A DNA stretch of 64,000 nucleotides, taken from an uncultured Eubacteriales bacterium (lineage in GTDB: Bacteria > Bacillota > Clostridia > Saccharofermentanales > UBA5734). The notes under the pieces were generated by a model. The model did not search any database. It was not told where the DNA came from and was given only the letters and a program-made list of their open reading frames with translations. Each line of letters begins with the position of its first letter. Within the stretch, counting starts at the first letter, position 1. Location: positions 20,510 through 84,509 of the forward strand of contig CAILLO010000049.1 in NCBI GenBank assembly GCA_903835065.1, in the 5' to 3' direction. The position numbers and the translations under genes are program-made. Positions 47,430-59,067 of this stretch are shown in pieces.

Positions 47430-48830
47430 TCAGCCACGCCGCTTGAGGATGCTGCGCGCGGCCAGCACGCCGCTCGCGCCGGCCTGCGACAGCCCGCGCG
47501 TGATCCCGGCGCCGTCCCCGGCCGCGAAGAAGCCCGGGAGCTGCGTCTCGAGCTCGTTCGTGAGCGAGAGTCGCGAGCTGTAGAACTTGACCTCCACGCC
47601 GTAGAGCAGCGTGTCGTGGTTCGCCGTGCCGGGGGCGAGCCGGTCGAGCGCGTAGATCATCTCGATGATGTTGTCGAGGTGCCGCTTGGGCAGCACGAGG
47701 CTGAGGTCGCCGGGCGTCGCGTCGAGCGTCGGCTTCACGAAGCTCTGCTCCATGCGGTGCGCATTGGTGCGGGTCCCGCTGGTCAGGTCCCCGAAGCGCT
47801 GCATCAGGACGCCGCCGCCGAGCATGTTCGACAGCGAGGCGATCCGCTTTCCGTACTGGTAGGGCTCGCGGAAGGGCGACGTGAAGCGGTTGCTCACCAG
47901 CAGGGCGAAGTTCGTGTTCTCGCTGCCGAGCTTCGGGTCCGTGTAGCTGTGGCCGTTGACGGTGATGATGCCGTCGGTGTTCTCGGTCACGACGTAGCCG
48001 TAGGGGTTCATGCAGAAGGTCCGCACGACGTCCTTGTACAGCTTGGTGCGATAGTGGAGCTTGGCCTCGTAGAGCGCGTCCGTGATGTGCTTGAAAACGG
48101 CGGCCGGCAGCTCGACGCGCACGCCGAGGTCGACCTGGTTGTTGATCAGGTCGAGACCGAGCGAACGGCACTGGCTCGTGAACCACTCGGCGCCCGAGCG
48201 GCCCGGCGCAGCCACCAGGTACCGGCAACCGATCGTCTTCTTCGCGGTCTCGAGGTCGTACCCCGTCCCGTCCGTCCTCGGGTGCAGCGCGAGGACCTGC
48301 GTGTTGCACATCAGGTCGAGCCGCTCGTCGAGCCACTTGTACTGCCGGGCCAGGATCTCGCGGTTCTTCTCGGTGCCGAGGTGCTTGCAACGGGCGTCGA
48401 GCAGGTGCAGGTCGAATCCGAGGGCGAGCCGGCGGATCCGGTCCGCCTCCTCCGTGAACGTGGAGAAGCAGGCGTCGGTCGCGCCGAAGGTCTGGTTGAC
48501 CGAATCGACATACTCGATCAGGCCCATCACGTGCTCGTCGTCGACGTAGTCCCCGAGCCATCCGCCGAACTGCGTCGTGAAGTTGAACTTGCCGTCTGAG
48601 AACGCGCCCGCGCCGCCGAACCCGCGCATGATCGCGCAGGTCGGGCAATCGACGCAGGAGTCCGACTTCTTGTCGATGATCGGGCAGGCGCGGCGGCCGA
48701 TCGGACCTCCCTGCTCGATCAGGGCGACCTTGAGGTCGGGTTCCGCCTTCGTCAGTTCATAGGCCGCGAAGATGCCGGCGATGCCGGCGCCGATGATCGC
48801 GACGTCGTAGTCCTTGCGCGGGAGCGTCAT
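47430..48830 (-). CDS. FAD-dependent dehydrogenase (COG2509 type)
   Basis: A 466-residue flavoprotein with an N-terminal dinucleotide fold (VAIIGAGIAGIFAAYEL, about 10-26), a Cys-rich stretch directly after it (Cys at about 49, 59, 62 and 65: RRACPIIDKKSDSCVDCPTC), GFGGAGAFSDGKFN and a C-terminal FAD motif (GFFAAGDGAGITRGLSQAGASGVLAA). The Cys pattern may hold an Fe-S cluster or a redox centre. The family's substrate is unknown. ATG 48830 overlaps the DUF975 stop by four bases. Confidence 0.85.
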   Translation of the reverse strand: MTLPRKDYDVAIIGAGIAGIFAAYELTKAEPDLKVALIEQGGPIGRRACPIIDKKSDSCVDCPTCAIMRGFGGAGAFSDGKFNFTTQFGGWLGDYVDDEHVMGLIEYVDSVNQTFGATDACFSTFTEEADRIRRLALGFDLHLLDARCKHLGTEKNREILARQYKWLDERLDLMCNTQVLALHPRTDGTGYDLETAKKTIGCRYLVAAPGRSGAEWFTSQCRSLGLDLINNQVDLGVRVELPAAVFKHITDALYEAKLHYRTKLYKDVVRTFCMNPYGYVVTENTDGIITVNGHSYTDPKLGSENTNFALLVSNRFTSPFREPYQYGKRIASLSNMLGGGVLMQRFGDLTSGTRTNAHRMEQSFVKPTLDATPGDLSLVLPKRHLDNIIEMIYALDRLAPGTANHDTLLYGVEVKFYSSRLSLTNELETQLPGFFAAGDGAGITRGLSQAGASGVLAARSILKRRG

Positions 48831-49852
48831 GCGGGCGACCCTTCCTCCGCGGAAGCGGTCCCGACGACGGGAGCGGACGCGTAGCCGAGTTCCTCGGGCG
48901 TGCAGTCGCCGTGGAGGATCGCTCCGTGCTTCAGCACCGCATAGAGTTCGGACTCGGTGGCATCGAGGTAGGGCTGCAGGAAATAGGGGCCGACGGGCAG
49001 GCAGCAGGTCAGCGGCATCGTGATGCGCGCGAGCAGATACCAGCCGAGGAACGACAGGGCGAGCAGGAGGATTTCGAACACGTGTCCATGCGTCATCTCC
49101 TTGCTCAGGTCGAGGGCTCGGCGATATCCGATCCGCGGGTTGTCGGCGAGGATCCAGGGGGTCATCCGATAGGAGACGGCCTTCCAGACGACGGGAACCA
49201 GGCTCGCGAGCGAGAGTGCGACCAGGATCGCCATAATGCCGAGCAGAGCGGCGGTCGAAGGAAGACGGGAGGCCAGGAAATCCTGGACCTGCGTCAATCC
49301 GGACAGATCGACGGACCTTCCGAGTCGCGAGGCGACGGCCTCCACGACCGCGATCACGGACTTGAACGCGAGGAGCCCCGTCAGGAGCGTGGTCGGGACC
49401 GCGAAGACCGCATAGGGAAGGCCCCACAGGAAGGACCACAGGAGCCGCCATGCCGATCCGGCGACGGAGCCGCGGTATTCGCCCTTCTTGAAGAGCGAGA
49501 AGAGCAGCCCGATCTTCGAAGCGGGCTCACCCCGGCGCGAGTTGACGAACCAGCGGTGGTGGCCGACGAGGATCGGACTCGCGACGAAGATCGTATAGGC
49601 CAGCGCGACCGCGATCGCGATCGTGAAAACGACGACGAAGATGACGAGGAAGACCGCGAGACTTGCACCGTTCAGACCGCTCACGTTTCCACCGTTGAAA
49701 TTGAAGCTCGATCCGGAGAGACCGGGGCTGCTCGTGCCGATCCCGATCGCGCCGAGCAGGCAGGCGATGAAGCCGACGAGCAGCGCATACCAGTAACGGG
49801 TCTTCAGGAACCGCTTCGCCTGGGTCTTGAGTTCCGCTCTCGTCCATTCCAT
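48827..49852 (-). CDS. DUF975 family integral membrane protein
   Basis: A 341-residue membrane protein with about six helices. The N-terminal signature (TRAELKTQAKRFLKTRYWYALLV, about 4-26) is the DUF975 hallmark, and the Gly/Asn/Ser-rich loop after helix 1 (SSFNFNGGNVSG) is presumably outside. The segment ILADNPRIGYRRALDLSKEMTHGH before the last helices is also conserved in the family. Function is unknown. ATG 49852 has AAGGAGG and is the first gene of the five-gene run to 45173. A TATAAT (49895-49900) lies upstream, without a clear -35. Confidence 0.85.
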   Translation of the reverse strand: MEWTRAELKTQAKRFLKTRYWYALLVGFIACLLGAIGIGTSSPGLSGSSFNFNGGNVSGLNGASLAVFLVIFVVVFTIAIAVALAYTIFVASPILVGHHRWFVNSRRGEPASKIGLLFSLFKKGEYRGSVAGSAWRLLWSFLWGLPYAVFAVPTTLLTGLLAFKSVIAVVEAVASRLGRSVDLSGLTQVQDFLASRLPSTAALLGIMAILVALSLASLVPVVWKAVSYRMTPWILADNPRIGYRRALDLSKEMTHGHVFEILLLALSFLGWYLLARITMPLTCCLPVGPYFLQPYLDATESELYAVLKHGAILHGDCTPEELGYASAPVVGTASAEEGSPA

Positions 49853-50001
49853 GGTGCGCTTCCTCCTTGTGGGTCGGCCTGTGTCACCGCAGACATTATA
49901 ACCCTTCCCCACCGCGAATACATCCGCGAAGCGCCCTGCGGCGGCGCTTCTTGCGCAACGGCGCGTCTTCTGATACCTTCGTGGAATCAGAGGAGGGAAC
50001 C

Positions 50002-51213
50002 ATGAAGACGATCGACGGCAGCATCTCCACCCCGAAGGGATTCCGCGCCCAGGGCGTCGCCTGCGGGCTCAAGAAGAACGGGAATCCGGACCTCGCGCTG
50101 GTCGTCTGCGACGTGCCCGCCTCCGCCGCCGGCGTCTTCACGCGCAACCTCGTGAAAGGCCATTCGCTCCAGCGGACGATCCGACTGCTGCCATCGTCCC
50201 ACGTGCGCGCGGTCGTCGTCAACAGCGGCAACGCCAACGCCTGCGTCGGCCCCCAGGGCGACGCGGACGCGGAGTCGATGGCCCGGGCCGTCGCCGACGC
50301 CCTCGGCTGCAGTTCCGTCGATGTGCTGACCGGCTCGACCGGGGTGATCGGTCTCCCGCTCGACATGGACAAGGTCTCGGTCGGAGCCCGTGCCGCCGTC
50401 GCCTCCCTCGAGGCCGGCGCCGCGGCCGGCCACCGCGCCGAGGCGGCCATCATGACGACCGATCTGGTCCCGAAGGAGGCCTGCGCGGCCTTCGATGCGG
50501 GAGGACATGACGTCCTGGTCGCCGGAATGGCGAAGGGTTCCGGGATGATCCACCCCGACATGGCCACCATGATCGCCGTGATCACGACCGATGCCGACGT
50601 CTCGTCCGACTTCCTCTACGGCGCGATGCGCAAGGTCGCCGACCGCACCTTCAACCGCGTCTCCGTCGACGGCGACACCAGCGTCTGCGACATGTGCGTC
50701 GTCCTCGCGTCCGGCCTCGCCGGGAACCCCCGGATCACGTCCGCCGCCAGCGAGGACGGGCGCCGGCTCTCCGCCGCCCTCGAGGCCGTCTGCACGACGC
50801 TCGCACGCGAGATCGCCCGCGACGGCGAAGGCGCCACCAAGCTCGTCGAAGTCCGCTGCGAAGGCGCCACCAGCGCGGACGACGCCTACAAGGTCGTGCT
50901 CGCGGTCGCGAAATCCCCGCTGGTGAAGACCGCATTCTTCGGCGAGGACGCGAACTGGGGCAGGATCCTCACCGCGGCCGGATATTCCGGCGCCCAGTTC
51001 GATCCGCGCAAGGTCGACGTCTTCCTCGGGGACCTCCAGGTCTGCTCCGGCGGCGCCGCCCTCCCCTTCGACGAAGCCGCGGCCAAGGCGATCCTGCACG
51101 AACGCGAAGTGACCGCCACGATCCGGCTGGGCGTCGGGGGATTCTCGGACCGGATCTGGACCTGCGATTTCTCGTACGACTACGTGAAGATCAACGGCAG
51201 CTACCGTTCGTAG
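50002..51213 (+). CDS. argJ: Bifunctional ornithine acetyltransferase / N-acetylglutamate synthase
   Basis: ArgJ moves the acetyl group from N-acetylornithine to glutamate in the cyclic arginine pathway and may also make N-acetylglutamate from acetyl-CoA. The 403 residues include GSTGVIG (about 111-117), GMAKGSGMIHPDMATM with autocleavage before Thr189, and EDANWGRI plus the C-terminal acetyl-site residues; length and the site both indicate a functional precursor. ATG 50002 has AGAGGAGGG. No other arginine gene is in the window, so it is a single plus-strand gene between opposite-strand neighbours. Confidence 0.95.
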   Translation: MKTIDGSISTPKGFRAQGVACGLKKNGNPDLALVVCDVPASAAGVFTRNLVKGHSLQRTIRLLPSSHVRAVVVNSGNANACVGPQGDADAESMARAVADALGCSSVDVLTGSTGVIGLPLDMDKVSVGARAAVASLEAGAAAGHRAEAAIMTTDLVPKEACAAFDAGGHDVLVAGMAKGSGMIHPDMATMIAVITTDADVSSDFLYGAMRKVADRTFNRVSVDGDTSVCDMCVVLASGLAGNPRITSAASEDGRRLSAALEAVCTTLAREIARDGEGATKLVEVRCEGATSADDAYKVVLAVAKSPLVKTAFFGEDANWGRILTAAGYSGAQFDPRKVDVFLGDLQVCSGGAALPFDEAAAKAILHEREVTATIRLGVGGFSDRIWTCDFSYDYVKINGSYRS

Positions 51214-51238
51214 TTCCCGCGTGGAGACGCCACGGAGG

Positions 51239-51278
51239 AAGAGCCCGCCGGGACGACGAATCGTTCCGACGGGCTCTT
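51239..51278. terminator. Bidirectional terminator between argJ and clpE
   Basis: An 18-position stem (AAGAGCCCGCCGGGACGA against its near complement, one mismatch) with loop CGAA and T-rich flanks on both strands, placed between two convergent stop codons. It should end argJ and the uvrA-clpE transcript. Confidence 0.85.
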
Positions 51279-51306
51279 TCCATGTCGACGCTGCGGCCGT
51301 TCCGCG

Positions 51307-53768
51307 CTACTTCGTCGCGAACGTGAGCGTCGCCTTTTCAGCGTCCAGCCCGACCTGCACGGAAGCGACTCCGACGAGCCGCCCCGTGAGCAGCATGTCG
51401 GACAGGGGGTCCTCGACCAGACGCTGGATCGTCTTGCGCAGGGGACGTGCGCCGTACTTCGGGTCGTAGCCCTTGTCGGCCAGGTGGTCCTTGGCGGCGT
51501 CGTCCACGTCGAGCACGACGCCCTTCTCGGCCAGGTGCAGCTTCACTTCGGTCAGCATCAGGTCGACGATCTTGCGGATCTCGTCCTTCTCCAGCTCGTG
51601 GAAGACGATCGTCTCGTCGATGCGGTTCAGGAACTCGGGGCGGAACATGTCCTTCAGGACGGTCTGCACGCGGCTCTCGAGGGCGACGTGCCCGGTCGCG
51701 CCGAAGCCGATCCCGTTGGCCTTGAGCGTCGTGCCGGCGTTGGAGGTCATAACGATCACGGCGTTCTCGAAGCTGACCACGCGCCCGTGGCTGTCCGTCA
51801 GGCGCCCGTCGTCGAGGATCTGGAGGAGGATGTTGAAGACGTCGGCGTGCGCCTTCTCAATCTCGTCGAGCAGGACGACGCTGTAGGGCTTGCGGCGGAT
51901 CTTCTCGGTCAGCTGGCCGCCATCGTCGTATCCGACGTAGCCCGGGGGCGAGCCGATCAGCTTGCTGACGGTGTGCGGTTCCATGAATTCGGACATGTCG
52001 AGGCGGATCAGCGCCTCCTCGTTCTCGAACAGCGCTTCTGCGAGGGCCTTGACGAGCTCGGTCTTGCCGACGCCGGTCGGGCCGACGAACAGGAAGGACG
52101 CGGGCTTGCGCTTCTTGCCGAACCCGGCGCGGTTGCGGCGGATCGCGCGGGCGATCGACGAGACGGCCTCGAACTGGCCGATCACGCGCTGGTGGAGGCG
52201 GTCCTCCAGCTGCATCAGCTTCTCGGACTCGGCTTCGGTGATCCGTCGGACCGGGATGCCCGTCCACATCTCGACGACGCGGGCGATGTCCTCCTCGGTG
52301 ATCGGGGTCGGGGAGAGTTCGGACTCGAGGGCGGCGATATCCTCCTCGAGGCGAAGCACATGCGACCGGACCTCGGCCTGGCGCTCGTAGAAGGCCATTT
52401 CCTGGGCCTTCTTCTGCGCGTCCTCGACGGACGACGACTCCGCGGCCTTCTCGATCTGCGTCTCCAGCGCGGTCTTCTCGGCCGTCGCGGCCTCGAACTG
52501 CTGCTTGAGGGACTCGAGGCGGGTCAGGCGGTCGTCGGCGAGGTTGGCGCGGGAGCCGGCCTCGTCGAGTAGGTCGATCGCCTTGTCCGGCAGGAACCGC
52601 TCCGTGATGTAGCGCTCGGACATGCGGACGGCGGCCTTGATCACGTCGTCGTTGTACGTGACGTGGTGGTGCTTCTCATAGTAGTCCTTGATGCCCTTCA
52701 GGATCTCGACCGTGTCCTCCGGGGAGGGCTCGTTCACCATCACGGGCTGGAAGCGGCGCTCGAGCGCGGAATCCTTCTCGATGAAGCGGCGATAATCGTC
52801 CAGGGTCGTCGAGCCGAGCACGCGGATCTCGCCCTTGGCGAGCGCGGGCTTGAGGATGTTGGCGGCGTTCATCGCGCCTTCGGCGTCGCCGGCGCCCATG
52901 ATGTTGTGCAGCTCGTCGATCACCAGAATGATGTTGCCCGCGGCGCGCGCCTCGTCGACGACGCCCTTCATGCGGCTCTCGAACTGCCCGCGGAACTGGG
53001 TGCCGGCGACCATGGCGGTCATGTCCAGGAGGTAGACCTCCTGGCGGAGCAGCTTCGAAGGCACTTCCCCGCTCGCGATCTTGACGGCGAGGCCCTCGGC
53101 GATCGCGGTCTTGCCGACGCCCGGCTCTCCGAGCAGGACCGGGTTGTTCTTGTTGCGCCGGTTGAGGATCTGGATCACGCGCTGCAGTTCGGGGGCGCGG
53201 CCGATGATCCGGTCGATCTTGCCGGCGCGGGCGCGCACGGTCAGGTTCGCGCCGAACTGGTCGAGGAACTTGCGCTTCAGCTTCTTCTTCTCGGCGTCTT
53301 CTGTGCCCGCGCCGCCAGGTTCGCGGCCCGAACGCTCGCCGGTCTCGCGTTCGCCCGAAGGCGACTCCGAAGGGTCGCGGCCGGTCGCCGCCGGCAGCAT
53401 CAGGCCGCTCGGGCCCGACGCGTCGTCGGAGGAGGAGGTTCCGTTCGGGTCCGATTCATCCGACGACGACTCGAAGGAGCCGTCCCCCATGCCGTCCATC
53501 AGGGCCTCGAGATTCCCGGACGCGGAGATCTCGCGCAGGAACTCGGCCGGGTCGCGGTCCCCGAGCTTCTCCATGACGCGGTTCATGTTGGAGGTCATCG
53601 TGTCGATGTTCTCGTCGGTGATGCCGGCCTGCGTGAAGAACGAGTCCATCTGGCCGATGCCGGTCCTGCGGGCGCACTTCAGGCAGAGGCCCTCGTTCAG
53701 CCGGTTGCCGTTCTCGAAACGGGTGATGAAGATGACGGCCGCGTTCACCTTGCAATTGGCGCACTTGA

Positions 53769-53772
<4 letters not shown>
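51307..53772 (-). CDS. clpE: ClpE-type AAA+ unfoldase with N-terminal zinc finger
   Basis: A two-domain Clp ATPase that unfolds proteins for ClpP. The 821 residues open with a four-Cys zinc finger (Cys4, 7, 30, 33: CANC ... CLKC), the mark of ClpE, then a long Ser/Asp/Gly-rich linker (about 95-165), D1 with Walker A GEPGVGKT (215-222), a middle-domain coiled coil, and D2 with Walker A GPTGVGKT (near 565) and [16 protein letters not shown] near residue 675 sits where the ClpP-binding loop is expected. It is about 120 longer than Bacillus ClpE, chiefly from the linker. The ATG overlaps the uvrA stop by four bases, placing it under the LexA-boxed promoter. Confidence 0.9.
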
Positions 53773-56690
<2,918 letters not shown>

Positions 56691-56750
56691 ATCGCGTTCT
56701 CCGGAGGGCCGTGCGGCCCCTCTTGGGTGGTTTCACCGATGGTCCGGCTC

Positions 56751-56780
56751 ATCATATCATCCGCGAACAAATGTTCGCAA
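56751..56780 (-). promoter_or_regulatory. Promoter of uvrA-clpE
   Basis: Minus-strand TTGCGA and TATGAT with an 18-base spacer, 61 bases before the uvrA start. The LexA box lies across the -35 and spacer, the usual way LexA blocks a promoter. Confidence 0.75.
56763..56778. promoter_or_regulatory. LexA/DinR SOS box
   Basis: GCGAACAAATGTTCGC is an uninterrupted inverted repeat containing CGAAC-N4-GTTCG, the Bacillota LexA consensus (CGAACRNRYGTTYC form) met in both half-sites. It overlaps the uvrA promoter -35. This is strong evidence for SOS control of uvrA and the coupled clpE gene. Confidence 0.88.
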
Positions 56781-56814
56781 TAACGGTTGTGACGCTTCTT
56801 GGAGATTCCTCTCC

Positions 56815-56843
56815 TTGCTTCCCCGAAATGCCCGTGCTATAAT
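56815..56843 (+). promoter_or_regulatory. Promoter of tRNA-Glu
   Basis: TTGCTT and perfect TATAAT with a 17-base spacer; a TGC just before the -10 makes it an extended -10 promoter. It ends 15 bases before the tRNA. Confidence 0.8.
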
Positions 56844-56858
56844 CGCCTACGCGAACGG

Positions 56859-56933
56859 GGCCCATTGGTCAAGCGGCCAAGACGCCGCCCTCTCAAGGCG
56901 GAAACGGGAGTTCGATTCTCCCATGGGTCACCA
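56859..56933 (+). tRNA. tRNA-Glu (anticodon CTC)
   Basis: A 75-base cloverleaf: acceptor GGCCCAT/ATGGGTC, anticodon stem CCGCC/GGCGG with loop CTCTCAA (anticodon CTC, reads GAG), T-stem GGGAG/CTCCC with loop TTCGATT, encoded CCA. The body resembles Bacillus tRNA-Glu. Confidence 0.95.
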
Positions 56934-56936
56934 GAA

Positions 56937-56969
56937 AAGAAGGAAGCCGGACGACCGGCTTCCTTTTTT
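56937..56969. terminator. Terminator between tRNA-Glu and citrate synthase
   Basis: An 11-bp stem (AAGGAAGCCGG with its complement) around ACGA, followed by a T-run on the plus strand and by a T-rich stretch on the minus strand, so it probably ends both the tRNA and the citrate synthase transcript. Confidence 0.85.
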
Positions 56970-57004
56970 CTGCGTCCCCTCCCCGCCCGCGGCGGGGCGC
57001 GGCG

Positions 57005-58384
57005 TCATTCGGCCTGTACGCGCTCCTCGATGGGCGTGTATTTGCGTCGGGGCTGCACGCACTTGAAGGCGGGGCGCATGATCCGGCCGCCGCTCACGAA
57101 CTCCTCGATCAGGTGGGCGCTCCACCCCGCGATGCGGGCCGCGGCGAAGATGGGCGTGAACAGCTCGTCCGGGATGTTCAGCATGTTGTAGACGAAGCCG
57201 GAGTAGAAATCGACGTTCGCGCAGACGATCTTGTCGTTCTTCTTGATCTCGTGGAAGATGTCGGGCGCCAGGCGCTCGGTCGTCGTGTAGAGCTCGAACT
57301 CCTCCTCGCGTCCCGCCTCCGCGGCCAGTGCGCGCGCATGGTCCCGGAGCAGCTTCGTGCGCGGGTCGGACAGCGTGTAGACCGCGTGGCCGATGCCGTA
57401 GATCAGCCCGCTGCCGTCGTAGGCCTCCTTGCGCAGGATCTTCGCGAGGTAGTCGGAGATCTCGGCCTCGTTCTTCCAGTCCTTCACGTGCGCCTTGATG
57501 TCCTGCATCATGTCGTAGGCCTTGCCGCTCGCGCCGCCGTGCTGCGGGCCCTTGAGCGAGCCGATCGCCGCCGCGATGACGGAGTAGGCGTCGGACCCCG
57601 AGGAGGCGACGGCGTGCGTCACGAAGGTCGAGTTGTTGCCGCCACCGTGCTCGGCGTGCAGCACCAGCGCCAGGTCGAGGACGCGGGCCTCGAGCTCGGT
57701 GAAGCGTCCGTCGGGGCGGATCAGGTGCAGGATGTTCTGCGCGGTGTTGAACTCCTCCTTGGGCGAATGGAGGAACAGGCTCTGCTTGTCGTAGTAGTGA
57801 CGCTTGGCCATGTAGCCGTGGGCGATCATGACCGGGAAGCGGGCGATCATTTCGACGCACTGGCGCAGGACGTTGTCGGCGGACGTGTCGTCCGGGCAGT
57901 CGTCGTAGGAGTACAGCACGAGCGCCGCGCGGGCGAGCTTGTTCATGATGTCGGGGCTCGGGGCCTTGAGGATCATGTCCTCCGTGAAGTTCGGGGGCAG
58001 CGGGCGGTGCTCCGCGAGCAGGCGCTCGAACTGGGCGAGTTCGTCCGATGTCGGCAGTTCGCCGAACAGGAGGAGGTAGGAGCATTCCTCGAATCCGTAC
58101 CGGCCCTGCGGGTAGAATCCGTTCACCAGGTCGTTGATCTCGATGCCCCGGTAGAACAGGCGGCCCTCGATCGGGACCATGTCGCCCTCGTCGACGAGGT
58201 ACGAGACGACGTCGCCGACCTCCGTCAGTCCCACGAGCACGCCGGACCCGTCGTCGTTGCGCAGGCCGCGCTTGACGCCGTACTTGCCGTAGAGCGCGGG
58301 GTCGATGCGACCCTTGCGGTCGGCGACCGCGGCCATCTTCTTGACGAGGGTGAGGTCCCTGGGGGTGAATTCGCGGTTCGACAT
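57005..58384 (-). CDS. Citrate synthase (citrate/2-methylcitrate synthase family)
   Basis: The enzyme condenses acetyl-CoA with oxaloacetate. The 459-residue sequence is of the longer clostridial type, with an N-terminal extension before [15 protein letters not shown] and [16 protein letters not shown] segments. The catalytic triad is present: His in [13 protein letters not shown] (near 246), His in YGIGHAVY (near 325), Asp in [10 protein letters not shown] (near 391). Sequence alone does not exclude propionyl-CoA use. Aconitase in the same operon, with Icd elsewhere, supports citrate. ATG 58384 has GGAGG and is four bases after gntR. Confidence 0.93.
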   Translation of the reverse strand: MSNREFTPRDLTLVKKMAAVADRKGRIDPALYGKYGVKRGLRNDDGSGVLVGLTEVGDVVSYLVDEGDMVPIEGRLFYRGIEINDLVNGFYPQGRYGFEECSYLLLFGELPTSDELAQFERLLAEHRPLPPNFTEDMILKAPSPDIMNKLARAALVLYSYDDCPDDTSADNVLRQCVEMIARFPVMIAHGYMAKRHYYDKQSLFLHSPKEEFNTAQNILHLIRPDGRFTELEARVLDLALVLHAEHGGGNNSTFVTHAVASSGSDAYSVIAAAIGSLKGPQHGGASGKAYDMMQDIKAHVKDWKNEAEISDYLAKILRKEAYDGSGLIYGIGHAVYTLSDPRTKLLRDHARALAAEAGREEEFELYTTTERLAPDIFHEIKKNDKIVCANVDFYSGFVYNMLNIPDELFTPIFAAARIAGWSAHLIEEFVSGGRIMRPAFKCVQPRRKYTPIEERVQAE

Positions 58385-58388
58385 CTTC

Positions 58389-59063
58389 CTACCTCCTGCT
58401 GCTCAAGGCTTTTTCGTAGTTGTCGACGGCCTTGCGGATGTGGTCGACCATGAGCGTCTCCGCCTGTTCCGCCTGGCCGGCGAGGATGGCTTCCATGATC
58501 CTCCGGTGCTCGGCCAGCGCCTGGGCGGGCCGGCCCTCGGAGGAGAGGGAGCGCCGCCGGGCGCTCCGGGAGTGGCTGTGGAGGGTGACGAGGATGCTCT
58601 GGAGGATGCGGCTGTGGCTTCCCTTGAAAATGATCTCGTGGAACCGGGAATCGGACGCCTGCAGCGCCTCGACGTCGTCGCGCGTCGTGTAGAATTCCTC
58701 GAGCGCCAACGCCTCGGCGAGCTCCGTCCGCTCCCGGTCGTCCATGGCCTTCGCGGCGCGTCGGGCGGCCATCCCCTCGACGTGGACGCGGATGTCGAAC
58801 ATGTCCTCGATGTCCTGCTCGTCGATTCCCTTGACGACGACACCCTTGTTGGGCGTCGAGACGACGAGGCCGTCGAGCTCGAGTTGCCGGAAGGCCTCCC
58901 GCACGGGCGTCCGGCTGACGCCGAACTCCGTCGAGACGCGCAGCTCCGTCAGGGACTCGCCCGGCCGGTAGGCGCCGTCGAGAATCTCCTCCTCGAGTCG
59001 CAGATGGACCTGCGACCGGAGGGAGCCGTGCGGCGAGTCCTTGCGCGTGTCGAGCCGGGCCAT
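58389..59063 (-). CDS. GntR/FadR-type (FCD) regulator of the citrate operon
   Basis: A 224-residue regulator with an N-terminal winged HTH (about 20-75, LRVSTEFGVSRTPVREAFRQLELDGLV) and a C-terminal helical FCD ligand-binding domain (about 90-215, FDIRVHVEGMAARRAA, DSRFHEIIFKGSHSRIL) with Asp/His metal-site residues. It lies between acn and citrate synthase with four-base gaps, so it is expressed from the acn promoter. The palindrome at 61031-61042 is a fitting operator, implying autoregulation. The effector may be a citrate-cycle acid; this is inferred. ATG 59063 is chosen over 59081, which overlaps acn. Confidence 0.88.
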   Translation of the reverse strand: MARLDTRKDSPHGSLRSQVHLRLEEEILDGAYRPGESLTELRVSTEFGVSRTPVREAFRQLELDGLVVSTPNKGVVVKGIDEQDIEDMFDIRVHVEGMAARRAAKAMDDRERTELAEALALEEFYTTRDDVEALQASDSRFHEIIFKGSHSRILQSILVTLHSHSRSARRRSLSSEGRPAQALAEHRRIMEAILAGQAEQAETLMVDHIRKAVDNYEKALSSRR

Positions 59064-59067
59064 CGCG

